Below are positions 45,406-58,393 of a stretch of 64,000 nucleotides of DNA, one piece after another. The DNA comes from Gnetum montanum. Taxonomy: Eukaryota; Streptophyta; Gnetopsida; Gnetales; Gnetaceae. The position numbers and the translations under genes are program-made. The notes beneath the pieces are model-generated. The model did no database searches, was not told the origin of the DNA, and worked only from the letters and a program-made list of their open reading frames with translations. The first letter of the stretch is position 1, and each line of letters opens with the position of its first letter. The stretch spans positions 1,750,270-1,814,269 of the forward strand of contig MNCI01004170.1 of the NCBI GenBank assembly GCA_015680685.1, written 5' to 3'.

Positions 45406-46235
45406 CATGCACCCATGCCTGAAGGTAGGTGGCTTCTCTAGATTAAGCAATACATCAAAAAAATGAGTGCCACAAAGCAAAATCACTCCTCCCTTGAACG
45501 AAACGGCAAGTGATCGTACACCTTGCTATCATGGTTCTCTTATGGTTGTCCATCATTGGATGAAGCAATGCAATGTCACTAATTAGAGGCATGGACTTGG
45601 TTCTGATTTTGGAGTGACAGGCTAATGACACACTAATCATGCCTTACATGCAAGATTCATTATGCCCTGAGTTAGTTACCTCATGTTCCAATCTCTGTAA
45701 TCCATTCTACAATTCACCTCATCTCATTGTTCATGTAATTGGGACTCGTGACTTATGTATCATTGAATTTATACCTCATCACAGTGGTATTTACATGTGT
45801 GTGTTTTGTGAAATTGGTGTAGATTTCATTTAACCCTTCTAGTACCTTTGAACATTTTAAGGTGTGGTTACGCAAGGGCATTATAGGTTGGAACCTGCTT
45901 TGGGGAGGACCCACTTGCGTGACTTTTGTAATTTGTACTTGTTGCACATCACCACATCATTTTATACCCTCCGAGTACTTCATTGCCAAATCTATTCTTT
46001 CCCTTGTCATCATTTTATTAAACGTTCCTCAAAACCATTACATGTTCTTTTATGTGTCACCCAAACAAATCAGGTCTGATATTAAACTTTTAGTTAAACT
46101 TCCTTGAAAAAATTTCTAACTCTAAAATCACACTAAGAAAATAATTCAACATTTATTAAAGGCAATGAGTAAGGTATGAAATAATTGAACTTCTTTCAAT
46201 AACCTTACTAACAATTGATCTTTGTGTGATTATAG
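45406..46235 (+). other. Spacer of copy D with ORF2 splice acceptor
   Basis: This is homologous to 205-1590 of copy A but shorter: the ~300 bases containing the GATATCGCG array and TATA box are absent. The branch site TACTAAC (46206-46212) and acceptor TGTGATTATAG (ending 46235) are kept immediately before the ORF2 ATG. Confidence 0.6.
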
Positions 46236-46673
46236 ATGGCCCCTAAAAGATGACAACAAGGAGGACCTTCTCAAGGTGCAATTGAATGCCCAGGGGGAGG
46301 CAGAGGCCAAGGACCTCATGTAGAACATGCAGAGAAGGAGACACAATTCTTCAGCATCCATCAAGGACCTTCTGTTACTACATAATCTAGCCAAGCAAAA
46401 TGTGGAGAGGTCAGGGCCCGAGCCTATGAAGAGGAACGATGGCTATTTGCGGCATGGAACATCAAGGCCAATCAAGTGTTCCCGCAGTTGCCATGTCCAT
46501 GGAAAGTGCTGACTCCATCAAACATTGGAACATCAGCATGGACGGCTCATAATCTATGGATAGAAGATAAGAAATTTCAGGCGCTTCTTCAACGGTATCA
46601 ATCTCAGAAGCCTAGCGCGTAGAACAAAGGAAAGGCACCCATGGAGGAGCCACCACTACTAGGAACAACATGA
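46236..46673 (+). pseudogene. Shortened ORF2 of copy D (146 codons)
   Basis: The frame begins MAPKR and ends APMEEPPLLGTT followed by TGA at 46671, with three or so internal stops. It keeps only the N-terminal ~55 residues and the C-terminal ~90 (ARAYEEERWLFAAWNIKANQ onward). The whole plant-transposon domain and most of the coiled coil are deleted, in frame. Compared with copies A and C, the retained ends are clearly homologous. Confidence 0.65.
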
Positions 46674-46848
46674 GTTCCAATAGTTTTGTAATTTTGTGTT
46701 TATGTCCAAATTTTATTTAATTCTCCACTACGGCATGAATAAATTCCTAGTCAGTCAATAATCCCATACCTATCCACTGTGTAATCAATTGAACTTATTC
46801 CTCACTTTCTTTGACTCGAGGATGAGTTGTTATTTAGTCGTGGGGGTA

Positions 46849-47786
46849 TGATGAGTCATGGTCTATCAGGTCCTGTTATCAGACCCCTATTATCGAACCC
46901 CTATTATTGGACCCCTGATATCAGGTACAAGATACCAGGTCTAATAGGTCCCAATATCAGACTCCCGTTATCGAGTACATGATATCGCAACCTCACAAGT
47001 GATATCAAGTACACGATATTGTGGTTCCTGTGTGGGCCTATAAATACACATGTAGGCACATGGGAAGAGTCAGTTTTTTTAGTAAGTTTTAGAAGTTGTT
47101 CTAGTGTTAGAGTAGAGTCCTTTTTGTCATTCTTTTGCTCTCAACCCTTTCTCCTAGTTCATGCCTCCAGTGTGATGATTGTAATTGTACAGCATCCTTT
47201 ATTCGCGTGTGACGTACTTGGACATGCACATGACTGGAAATAAATATTGAAATTACTTCATCATTGCAGCATTCACTTATTTTAATTATTTAATTTTTAT
47301 TATTATTTATCGTTATTAAACAAGGAATGAGTATGACTTAATCATGAGCATCTACTTGTGACTACTTGGTATCCCAATAGCGTACTCGGGCCATGCGCTT
47401 GGTAACTCTAGTGGTAGTTATGCATGAGATCCAAGATGTGTATAGATGATTAAGAAATAGATGATCATCGCACTTAGGCTAGTTTAGCTTCTCTCCCCCT
47501 ATCTCCTATTAGCTTAACTCTCTCTCCCTTTTCCTCTTAGCTTAATTAAAGATTACTTTCCATTGTCTCTAGGAGCAGCATTAGTTTAGGAACACATCAT
47601 ACACCTCACTCTGAACTAAACCATACATGACAAAGCAAATACTAGTCCAGGTGGGGAGATAGCGAACTATGATCAATGAGTAACTATCTAGATACCACAA
47701 CTAGCATGTTTGCAGAGTTCGACCAAATCGTGCGTGAAACGCTCGTATTCATATGGTTGAGTGTAGGGGTACCTTGCCACTCATCA
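46849..47786 (+). repeat. 3' LTR of copy D (938 bp)
   Basis: It starts TGATGAGT after GTGGGGGTA and ends ACTCATCA. The U3 array mixes TTATCAGACCCC-type units with GATATC units (about 46865-47020). The TATA box CTATAAATA is at 47038-47046. It is very close to the 5' LTR over the shared part, apart from scattered substitutions. Confidence 0.88.
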
Positions 47787-48879
47787 TCAGTTTCATGCAC
47801 ATAGAGGAATTACAAGATAATTAGTTTTGAAATCATGGTTCTTTTATTTTAGACTTAATAATCTTCAAATACATGAGTATGATGCTTCCAATAGAATATC
47901 ATTTTCAATATTTAAATCACAAATCATGTACTAAATCTTTGATAAATGGAGAAATACTTTAAAGATATTACGGACTAGTTGGTAACGTAAGATTAAAATT
48001 TTCATATATTCATTACTTAACAATAAGCTTCCAATGGCTACAAGAATTCCAATATTTGACTTGAAACTCCTTGATGTGCTTATTATGATTCTTCATAATC
48101 TCTTTTGTATTTGTTTTTGAATTGTTCAATAATAAAGCCTATGATGGCTCTGTTGTTTAAACGAGCATTTCCAATATTCTCGTTGCCTTCTACTCTTACT
48201 AAGTATATTTTAATTGTCATCTTGAATCCTACACAAGGTTTTGATATTTCTAAATTTATTTTTCTTATTTGGAAAAAATGAAATGAGTATCTTTTTAGGG
48301 GCTGCCAAGTTTTTCTTTTAGCTATTGTTATTTTTTCTACTATTCATCTCTCCCTCAAACTTCAACTTCTTAGCAATGATGGATCTACAATAGTTCAAAA
48401 GAAATATGTACTTCTTCTTCAGTGGCTTAATGGTTGAGAAGCTCCACTCTTTCTTCAGTGACTTCAATAAGATGTTGCATTTTTTTTGTATAGTTAGTAA
48501 GCTTACCATATGTGAGCATGTTACAAATTACATTTATCTTTTGGCTATTACATTATTGATGTGGAGTTTTGCTATTATGGTTTCACTATAAGGATCAATT
48601 TACAAGTCATAACCTCAACTATTATCTATTACAATCCCTTTGTTACAATTCTTTAATGCCATTAAATCTCAGTCTAAATACTTTTGGATGGATCTTCATT
48701 AGAGACAAGGGTGGAACTTGAATTTTTTATTACCTCTCAACTAATTTTTTATTTATATTTTCCTCATAAAATTATTGGTAACCTTACTACTAACTAAATG
48801 TAGTAGCTCTTGATTTTGCGATAAGTCAAAAAAATAGCCAATCAATTATGAAAGAAGCACAGGAAATATTCCATTAACC
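47787..48879. other. Unassigned stretch between copy D and a LINE
   Basis: A/T-rich sequence without a recognisable gene or repeat. It may include the 5' untranslated region of the LINE that follows. Confidence 0.4.
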
Positions 48880-51800
48880 TTGGGTAAGCATAGGAGAACT
48901 TCCATTGATAGAGATGGTTATGAATCTACAAGCTCTATAGCTTATGTAGAAGATTTAGCTATGGATATTAATGAGAGCATTCAATTTAATTTTATAGGAG
49001 CAAGTATTGAATCTCAGGCCATTAAATCTCACTTCACTCTACCAAATGATTTGCTTAATGTAGTTATTCAAGATTTCTTAAAGCACTATGCTATTGGATT
49101 TTTTACCAAAAGGATTCTACTTACATCAATTTTGAATGATTGGATAAAAATCCATTAGACTCATAAAGGTATTCACAATGTTCTCGTTTTGAATTTAAAC
49201 AAGGATTTTTCCCTATTTCAATTTGAAATGAAGAAACAATTAGATAATGCAATTAAAAGTACCCTATGGTTCGTGTACGATACCTTTTTAGTTTTCTACA
49301 AATTGAAAGAAGATTTTGATCCTTATAAAGCATAAAAAAATTATTTTTCCAATTTGGATTAAGTTTCCTAATTTACCTATGGATTTTTCCTCTAATCAAA
49401 AATATTGCTAATACGATCAATAAAGTGTTGTTTTTACAAAAAAAAAAAAAAAAAAAAGGGATTTTTGGGCTCAACCAACTCAAAGGATTTGTGTAAAATT
49501 AGATTTAAGTAAAGAATTTTTTATCTTCTATTGAACTAACATATACAAGAAATATTTTGAAAGAAAAACTTCTTAGCTTACCCTTCCTAATGCATGTTTT
49601 TATTACCATGAGCCATCTTAGAAGGTTTTTAACTATTTCAAACCTATCACTAGAAAACTACTAAAGTTAAACTAGCAGAAGAAATCAAGGAAGTAGAAGC
49701 TACTTTAAAAAATTTGAAAATTCTTCATATCAACTTTTAGAAAAGCAAGTGAATCCTGAAGAAGTTGGATGAACAAAAGTAAAGTGGCATCGAAAAAAAA
49801 TTGAGAAAGTACCACCTTCAAATTCTATTGTCCAAGAAGCATCTCAAGTTCCAAAGACTGATATAGTGATTTTCATGAGGTTCTTATAGTCATAAAAAAG
49901 TAAACAACACATCATATGTAGCACTCCTAAAGCATAAAAACTCAAATTGAACTAATATTACTCATTAGAATTATAAGTTTGTTATTTATAATCTTAAGTT
50001 AATTATTTTTATTCTATCATGGATGTTAAAGAAGGAACCAAGTTGGGCATTGCATCCTCATAAAATTTATCTCTTGGAAAGTTTGGAGTTTGTTGGACCT
50101 CCAATGCCAAGAAATTATCTAATATCATTGTCAAATTTTGATTTGTTATGTCTTCAAGAGGTTAAAATAAGTGATTTTAATTTGAATTCAATAGCTAATT
50201 TTTTTATACCTGGAGGAAAATATTTTTTACAATTCATAAAGCTGGAAGAGGTGGTGTTCTTCTTTGTATTGCTAAAAAATATTCCATTTACATCATTGAT
50301 TCTAGTTCTATTTTAGGAACTAGAGATGTTTGGGTTTACTTAAATGTTTTTTATTTAATTTATCATGTTTGCTATATATATGCTTCATCTAATTTCCAAG
50401 AAAAAGCTTTGCATTGGTCTTAACAAGTATCTTCCTGTGCTGTTTGTTTAATTTATCAAGATTTAATATGTCAAATAGGAGAGATTACTTTTTTTAGTTC
50501 AACAAGATGAATGGAAATCTTTGTCTTCTTTTATGAATAGATTTGCTCTTTCAAATCCTAATGTTGATGAAAATCATAGAGATCAAGGTTGGTTCACTTG
50601 ATCTAAGTATAGATCTAGCTCACTACGAATATCTTACAAATTAGAACAAGCTTATATTTCTTCTTCCTCCAATTTATGCTTTAAGTCTCAACACAATTTA
50701 TTTGTTCGAACACATCTAAAATGTACTCTTTCAAATAACCTATTCATCAAGTTGTCAAGTCCTTGATTTAAAGAGAAAGCCATGTGAATCTTCCCACTAA
50801 GCTTTTTATTGCTAATACTATTTTTTTATTTAACAAAAATTTTCATAGGTCTTTTTGTCATGTTTGGAACTTAGTTCCAATACCAATAAATTCTGATATC
50901 TTTATTGATTTGTGGAAAAATGCTATTATTTGCACTATGAGATCTTTAAAACATTTTGGTAAATGCTTAGCTAAATAGTTTTGAGTTGTTTCTCTTGAAA
51001 CCAAGTAAAAATTTCATCAATTTATAGAATATTTGTCTCATACCCTTCATGATAAAAGTGTTTGGCAACAACTTGTGAGCCTTTAACAACAACAAAATAT
51101 TTTTAAAAATTACAAAGCTCAAGGTGATTTAGTTAAGTATCAGTTATCTTAGTTAAAAATAGGGGATAAGGCTTCAAAAGATTTCTTCAAGTTTTTACAA
51201 GATCCTAAAATGAGTTATCAAATTGATGAAATACATGTTAATGGTTAGATTCTTTTTACTTCTATGGATATTTTAAATGCTTTCTTTAATCATTATTCAT
51301 ATGTGTTTACTTCACAAGGTATTGATAAAAGGCTTTATATTTTTCTACATTAGTAACTGTTACTTATTCTTATTCTATTTTGAAACAAGATAGCATGTTA
51401 ACTATGTTGGATTTTAAAGAAGCTCTTTCTCTATGGCTAATGGCAAATCTCCTAGTTCAAAGGATTTATCTTGTGAGTGTTATAAAAATTTTGGAATGAT
51501 ATTATTGTTGATTTTTTCAACATGTATAAGGAAGCTCTTTCTAAAGGTTCTCTTGATCAAATGATTAATAGAGGTTCGGTAAAACTCATTTCAAAATCAA
51601 GTTATAGCTTTGAGATCAGTAATTAATGACCTATCACTTTGTTGACTATTAGTTATAAGATTATTGCTAAGACTCTTGTCTTAAAAGTTTGAAGGTATTT
51701 TCTCATTTAGTTAAAGAACAAATAAGTTTTGCTCTAGGTAGATTTAGTTTGGATAATGTTTTCACGACTACATAAGCCATGATTTTGGCCATGGATACTA

Positions 51801-53235
51801 ATCAAGATATTGTTCTTCTAAAATTAGATAATGCAAAAGCTTATAACAAGATGGAATGGCCTTTTATTTTAACTATGTTACAAAAGTTAGGCTTGGGTTC
51901 TTCTTTTATCTATTAAGTTAGAATGTTATTTTACTCTACTAGTGCCAAGATATGCATCAAGAAGAGTTGTTCTTTTATTATTACTCTTCAAAGATCAATT
52001 AGGACAAACTATCCTCTTGCTCCTTATCTTCTTATTCTTGCTATTGAAGCTTTTGATTATATTTTAAAGCACTATCTCTTTAAAGACCAGATCAAAGGTT
52101 TATCTCTTCCTAATGCTCAACACCAAATTATTAATAGCCACTTGGTAAGTGACAATTTTGTTTTATTAGAAGCAACTGAAGATAACTTAAATACTTCGCT
52201 TCATTGTATTCAAATTTATTGTAAAGCCTCTAATTTTGTTATTAATTGGAACAAAACTCATGCTATGACATCCAAGCTTGAAAATATTCCTTTTAAGCTT
52301 TCTAATTTTCCTTGGATCAGGGTTCAACCTCAGAAGTTTATCACTTAGTTTTGAAAGAAGTTCATTAAACCATCAAAAAATCAATAAGTGGATTGGCAAA
52401 CTATTATCTTTAGCAGGCCTATTTATTGTTGCTTCTAGAATTTTGTAGTCTACCATGTTTATTATTCTTTATTTATGGCTCCATCTAAAAGATCATATGA
52501 GTGGTTAGAATAACTTATGAGATCCTTTTCTTTTTTTATCATAAGGTGGGGGAAGGGAGGGAGAAATAATGATACCCTTCATCACTATACTCTTGACAAA
52601 AAAAGTTCGAAGTTTCAATTTTCCTTCACCTTATCATCAAGAAATATTGTTTGTTGCCAAGTGGATTTTAAGAACTTTTCAAAGTGATAAAAGTTGGAAA
52701 TTGCTTATTAAACCTTGACTTAAATATGGCTACCTAACTAATTCAAAATTTGGTTTAATAATCTATAGGAAAAATTGGGTTATTACTTCTACCACAATTA
52801 AAATTTGAGGATTAGTTATGCTTCAATGCATATGGACAACTTGGCAACAATTTAATTCTTATTTGCAATGGCACCCTTGGCAATATTCATGGGATTCCAT
52901 TAAATGACTGTCTCTCTAGTGGGCTCCTTGTTATGGAAATACTAGTACTTTAGCTACATATGATTCTCACCAAAAAAGAATTAAATTTAATCATAAAGGA
53001 ATTCTTCGTATTGTAATTTTTTTCTCTAATACAACCCCTCTTGTACCATTAGAATGGGAAAACTTCAAAGCTAAATTCAATTTAAATAAAAGAGATAAGG
53101 CACCTTTTCAAACTCTTTGTGATAAGTGTTTGGTTGTTTTCTTAAGATCTCCTTCTCATATCTCATCTTGTTTTTGCGATAATTGGGTTTGACCTGATGA
53201 TGTTAAAATGATTCATTTTACTATTGCAAAAGATC
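48880..53235 (+). mobile_element. L1-type LINE, both ORFs decayed
   Basis: ORF1 (48880 to about 49910) reads with stops through an N-terminal domain. KDFWAQPTQRICVKLDLSKE and an SLPFLMHVFIT/zinc-knuckle-like part follow, as in plant LINE ORF1 (DUF4283-type plus CCHC). ORF2 (about 50010-53220) has endonuclease text near 50020-50330 (FDLLCLQEVKI), then RT. In the RT, PYLLILAIEAFDYILKHYL (52015-52080) precedes the active-site area, where the expected YADD reads VSDN (about 52150). C-terminal zinc-finger-like text lies near 53120-53180. There are dozens of stops. Confidence 0.75.
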
Positions 53236-53340
53236 AAAAGTTAACAATGAGGTATTAACCTAGCGGTAAGACTCTTGATTTGGAAATTCTAAATTATGGA
53301 TTTGATTCTAGTGGGCAATGCTAAGTTATAAACTTCTATA
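53236..53340 (+). repeat. Possible tRNA-related SINE remnant
   Basis: CCTAGCGGTAAGACTC resembles an A box and GGATTTGATTCTAG a B box, about 35 bases apart, directly after the LINE. Flanking duplications were not found. It could also be chance or LINE 3' tail. Confidence 0.3.
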
Positions 53341-56300
53341 TATTTTGGGGTACACCTATGTTTCAATTATTTTGGGTTCTAACACCTCAAAGGATCAATA
53401 GTAGTTTGATAGAGAGAAAGTTCCTTTTGATATCCACAATCATAAATGGAATACTCAATATATTAAAAATGATTACATACAAAGATATAAGAACTTATGA
53501 AAATTTAGGGTTCAATCGAAAGAGCAATTTTTTGTATGGTCTTTATTATACAAAGGCCTTTCTTGTAACAGTTAGTACCTTTGGATGCTATGGTTAGTAG
53601 TTCTCTCCTTGTGTTTTATCCTCAATGATGCTTGGATGTTATGTCATGCTTCAATTATGCTTTTGGTTAGTTAAATTTTCTAGCTTTCTATATTTTATTC
53701 CTATTTTAATCTTTTATGCATTATTTTAGTTATATATTTTATTATCATTAATCTACATTATTATTTATTAGTTGAAGTGCACTAACCAAATGGATGAGTT
53801 TTGGCAAATTCTCATGGAAGCTATTATATGGGCATGGCATGGCATGTGATGGCATGATTAATTTTTATATGAGCATGATGTTTCATTTTAATAATTTAAT
53901 TTATTATGGTCTGTGTTATTTCCTTATGTTTTGGTCTTGGCCATGCTTTTAGCAGAATGTGAAGTTACTTACATTACAAATATTTTTGTGATAGATTCAT
54001 TTTATGGAGTTTTAGTTTTTAGTAATTAGCTAGATGTGTTACAATGGAGTTTTCAGGTGTTTTTTCATAAAAACCTAATTCTTCATTCAACTAACCACTT
54101 TTGCATCTAATTTTTTGAAGTGCTACCAAGTTAAAGTCTTATGGGAATGTGTGGTGCTTTGCTAGTTCATGAGCATTGGCCAATAAGAGTTTGTGGCTGA
54201 GTTTCATGTGTTGTTGAGGATTTGTGCTTCAATTTCCAAGTGAATAATCTTGGCTCCTTTTCATGTTCATTTTAATTCATAGGTTTTGTGCACATTTGGT
54301 GTGGGTTTGGTACTATTTAATTTTATGTAGATTAATGAGAATTTTGATGAGAATTGGGTTTTGCCTTGCTCGATTAGAATTATGTAATTTTCTACTTTGA
54401 TTTTCTATTCAATTCTACTACAATTTGTATGTGATTTGCCAATTTTAAGATTTCTAAGGATTTTGTGAGATTGTTCCACCAATAGTTTTGGGGCATGGAT
54501 ATTCCTCATTCAATTATTGTATTAATGTTGTTACATTTACCTTATCATAGTATCTACTAGGTTTCAACCATTTTGAGAAATTTCAAGTTTTCCAAAGTCT
54601 TGTGAGTTTCTAGAGATTTTCTTAAGGTTTGATTCCTCTCATTGTGTTGTTGTTTCTTGGCCTCTTTCTCCTCGTTTTGATGCATCTATTGTACTTGTTG
54701 GGCCTTGCTCCCTATGTTCAAAATGTCTTTTGTTATGTGCTTATCTTTTCATGGCTTCTTTTTTTTTTCTTTGTTTCTTCTTTTGTGTGAATTTCTATAT
54801 GAAACCACAAATCAACTAGGAGTCATGGTGTGGCTGCCAAAATTGACCACAAGTTGCGAGGAGGTCATGGTTGAGCTTCAACCATTCTATAAGATTTTTA
54901 GTCTCTTTACAAAACATGTAATATCATGAGTCGTGGTCTAGTCATGATCAATCACCACAAATTATGATGAGGTCATGATCAAGTCTTTCTTGCCATTCTC
55001 ATCATTTTGCAACATTTTATAAGTTTTCTTGTCAATCATGAGTCATGGTTAGGCCATGGCCTATCACCACGAGTTGTGGTAAGGTTTTGGTAAAGTCATA
55101 GTACACCTTTTCTTGCCACTTTTACCACTTTGCATTATTTCTTGTGAATTTTAGTCAACCATAAGTCGTAGTCAAGTCATGGTGAATCACTATGAGTCAT
55201 TGTTAGGTTATGATTATGTCATGGTCAAGTTGTTGTTGAGGGTTTTTAACATAGTTTTTTCCATTAGGTATTTTGAGGATTTCATGAGTATGATCAAGTT
55301 GTGGTTGGATCATGGTCAACCATCACAAGTCTTGGTCAAGGCATGGTAATCCATATTCATCATTTTTAGTCCCTCATTGTTGTTGGAGCTTAGTTTGACT
55401 AAATTTGAGATTTCTTACTCTCGTTCAACTTAGTTTGTAGAGCTAGACTTTGTTGACTTGTCAATTTTGGTTTGGAGTTGAATGTTGAACCCTTTCATAT
55501 TATTGAACATGTTGGATGTCATTTGTGTTCCTTCACCATCAATGTTTATTTTGTCTTGATTGGATGCTTGTATGGCTATTGGTTGTCAAGAGGTAGTACC
55601 AAGTTGTGTGGCCAATTAGAGATGCACTCCCCAAAGATGTTAGGTATTTAACCCCATTAGGATGCATTAGTGTGACTTTTGTTGTAGGCCCCATACTACA
55701 TAAGAGGGTAATCCATGTCTCATTGGTCATTTTTGTTTGATGCCTCCAAATGTTAGAGGTGAGTCCTAGGTGGCATCTCTAGCACCAAGTATTTGGTTGT
55801 GACAAATAATAAATCCATGTGCATGGTAGTTTGGCTTTTTGTTTGGTATTTAAAAATTTGGAGAAGTACACATGACAACTTTTATCACCTTTGAAACTAA
55901 GTACGATGTGCGCTGGCCTCCTTGTTTGCAGGTTAATGGGTGGAGTGGGCAACTTAGTTTGGTTAAATTCATTTGATGTTTTGATTGATCCAAATGTGTG
56001 CTCTTGGATGTTTGGCTTGTTTGTGCTCACTAACATGTTTTGCAGGCCAGCATGCTTTCACCTAGCCATCATGACTTGCCCTCAACTCAACTTGAGGAAG
56101 TACCAAGGTTTCTCACTCAATGTATACTAATCACCTCTCTTATTTACAGGTCACCAAGGCTAGGTGGAGTAAGGAGATCTTTGGTGGTTGCTGCTAATTT
56201 TGGATTTCATGTTTATTATTTCTATAGCTTTAGATCATTATCTTTGACTTTTATGTATATGACATTTGGTAGACATTTCAGATTATTCTCTCTTATGATT

Positions 56301-57400
56301 CATGTTTTGGATTTATGGACTCATATATGGCTAAGCATATTTCATATTATTGGATATTTATGAGTACTTTTAGATTTTCAGATTTATGATATTATATCTC
56401 CTTTCAGTTAATTTCAATTTCCAGCCTAATATATATTATATGTTTATATATGTTAATTAAGTATTTTTTTTTTTCTTCCACTACTTTAGTTTCTTCTCTC
56501 TCTTCAGTCATGTCTTCACTATAAGCTCCTCTCACTTCCTTATCACTACACTAACTTGTTTTGATTTTCAATTTTCCCTATCATGACTAGGTGTTCATTA
56601 TAAGGGTTCTATACTAAACGTAATGCTCTCCAACCTAATGCAAAGGAGCATGTTACAATTCTATTGGTTGTTGATTGTAACTTCTCAATTTTGATAATCC
56701 AGTTTGTCCAACTAACTCTCATAAAAGACTAAACATGTTTTTGTTTATTGTTCTTCATCTCAACAAGCTTGGCAATGGTGTTTTTCAGTTCTTGGATTTT
56801 AGAAATTCTAGAATTCTACTTATGCCATCTATGCAAGGATAATAAATAATGGCACTTTTAATGTTTTTTGAAATATGCTTATGCATGATATCCTATTTTG
56901 TATTTGAAAGCATATATGTGATGTGATTTACAAGAGACATTCTATCGTGCAAAGCTTCAATTATGAGATAAAGTTGAATCTTCATATTTCAAGTTCATGA
57001 TAAGACAACTACCCAATAAAAAAAATGTTCTTTGTACTCAATTTCCTCTAAAAGATCTACAACTTTTTCTATCACTTGTGATTCAGACTACTTTTTAGTT
57101 TACTTTAACTTATAGAAAGTCTCCTGTTGAAAGTAAAAACCCCAAACAGTGCTTTTGGCTTTTTCTACCATGGCAAAGAGGTTTTTCAAAATTGATTGCA
57201 AGAGCAGACACTTACCACCCTTTTCAAAATTGATTGCAAAGGTGAAGAGCAAAGGTGAAGAGCTAGCATCCGCAAAACCATTGAACCTTTCTTTCTCAAT
57301 CCTTTTACTAGTATTTTGAAACTATGCTGTAATACACTATCTGAACCAGCCTATCTCTAATACGGATGCATTGTTAACTATTTTGTGAAATTATACTTTT
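53341..57400. other. Unassigned A/T-rich region with a tandem repeat
   Basis: Neither strand shows a convincing coding exon. The only clear structure is the tandem repeat at 54819-55385. The long repeat-rich, non-coding character recalls the U3 of element F, but no LTR ends were found. Confidence 0.4.
54819..55385. repeat. Five ~115-bp degenerate tandem repeats
   Basis: Units begin at about 54819, 54925, 55037, 55160 and 55283 with (C)ATGAGTCGTGGTC-type starts. They contain further AGTCATGGTCAA motifs and a pyrimidine-rich spacer (TTTCTTGCCA...). Units differ in length by up to ~17 bases and are diverged. Confidence 0.65.
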
Positions 57401-57884
57401 AATCATAACTTCTTTCTTATTTACCTTTCCTATTTTTTTAATAAACTGATTTTAAAGTTTGTGTAAGGTATCCTCAACAACCACCCCCAACCCAAGCCCA
57501 CATAGCACTCTAATAAAACCTTTACCCCAGCATCGACTAACCCCTTACCCCTAAACTCTGCAAATGCTTTGACAATGCTTCTATAAAAATTTGTATATCT
57601 TGCACCGTAGTTCCTTGAAACATATTTACAAAACATGGATTAAAACAGCACAGTGCAATAAACTCCGAAGAATTGCACTCTGATAATTACTGATTAATTA
57701 TGGTGTTCCAGTGGCAATAGTCTGGCCCGGAATTTGAAGAAACGAAAGCAACAACAAACACGTATAATGTTGATACTGACAAATTTGTCTGTAAGAAATT
57801 AGAAGTGGTGGTTAGCAAGTGAATGCATTGGAAACTACCATGTCTTAAAATCATAAATCTTTCCTCAGAGTAAATAACTTACAG

Positions 57885-58089
57885 TTTGCTAGTTTGAAGC
57901 ACTTCGACTACCTTCTTCGTTGCAAGCACTCAGGGTTAACTTGTTGGCTTCTTGCTTAAACTAAACATTGAGGCTTCACTGGCAAAATATAGTTTAGATT
58001 TCTGCTTACCGAAGATAGGCCACCTAGCCCTTCAAAGTCCATCCATAACAGAAGCTGCTTCGCATCACCGTCAATCTCAATATGGACGT
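57885..58089 (-). other. Two candidate exons of unknown gene
   Basis: On the minus strand TTTTTAG precedes an 80-base block (58089-58010) reading HIEIDGDAKQLLLWMDFEG then LGGLSS, followed by the donor GTAAGC. About 70 bases on, AACAAG precedes a block reading LTLSACNEEGSRSASN and a stop, or the donor GTAAGTT. Splice sites and codon content look genuine. I do not recognise the protein. It could be an alternative 3' end of the RING gene or part of a neighbour. Confidence 0.35.
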
Positions 58090-58393
58090 CTAAAAATACT
58101 GACATATTTATAACGTTTGAGATAACAAAACATATTTGTAACGTTTTAGATAGCAAACACATATCTTAAATATATATATAGATGTTAAAACAAAAATAGC
58201 AGGTGAAATAAGACCTCATCTGCATTATGAAATGTTGCCATCTGGAGGAAAATACATACTAGTATTTTACAATTCAACAGCTTTGAAAACCAAGAAACAG
58301 TATGCTTTTCAAACATCCATATTGAATTTCCAAATGGGGTTTGCAAGAGAGCTTTGCATCTTGAGATTTAACAGTAAGGCTTATTTACAGCGA

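Larger units (their letters stand above)
42936..47786 (+). mobile_element. Athila-like retrotransposon copy D (no recognisable pol)
   Basis: The element has a 5'-truncated 5' LTR (about 42936-43746), a tRNA-Asp-type primer site (43748-43766) and a gag start (43876). A Pro/Tyr-rich gag part runs into an assembly gap (44576-45405). The shared spacer (45406-46200), splice acceptor, shortened ORF2 (46236-46673), polypurine tract (about 46839-46848) and complete 3' LTR (46849-47786) follow. Unless the 830-base gap is badly undersized there is no room for pol. The segment equivalent to 1020-1340 of copy A, with the internal promoter, is missing. Confidence 0.8.

Noticed and set aside
44281-45486. 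Long open frames on several strands across 44281-45486 and 31657-32140
   Set aside because: They are open only because they run through unknown bases. Real sequence on either side is gag or spacer of copies D and C.
1063-47040. CRISPR-like array of regularly spaced palindromes (GATATCGCG units)
   Set aside because: Units are short, irregularly spaced and lie in LTR promoters of a plant nuclear retroelement; no spacers or cas genes are present.
48406-48591. Small open frames on both strands upstream of the LINE
   Set aside because: Low-complexity, mutually overlapping, no conserved features.
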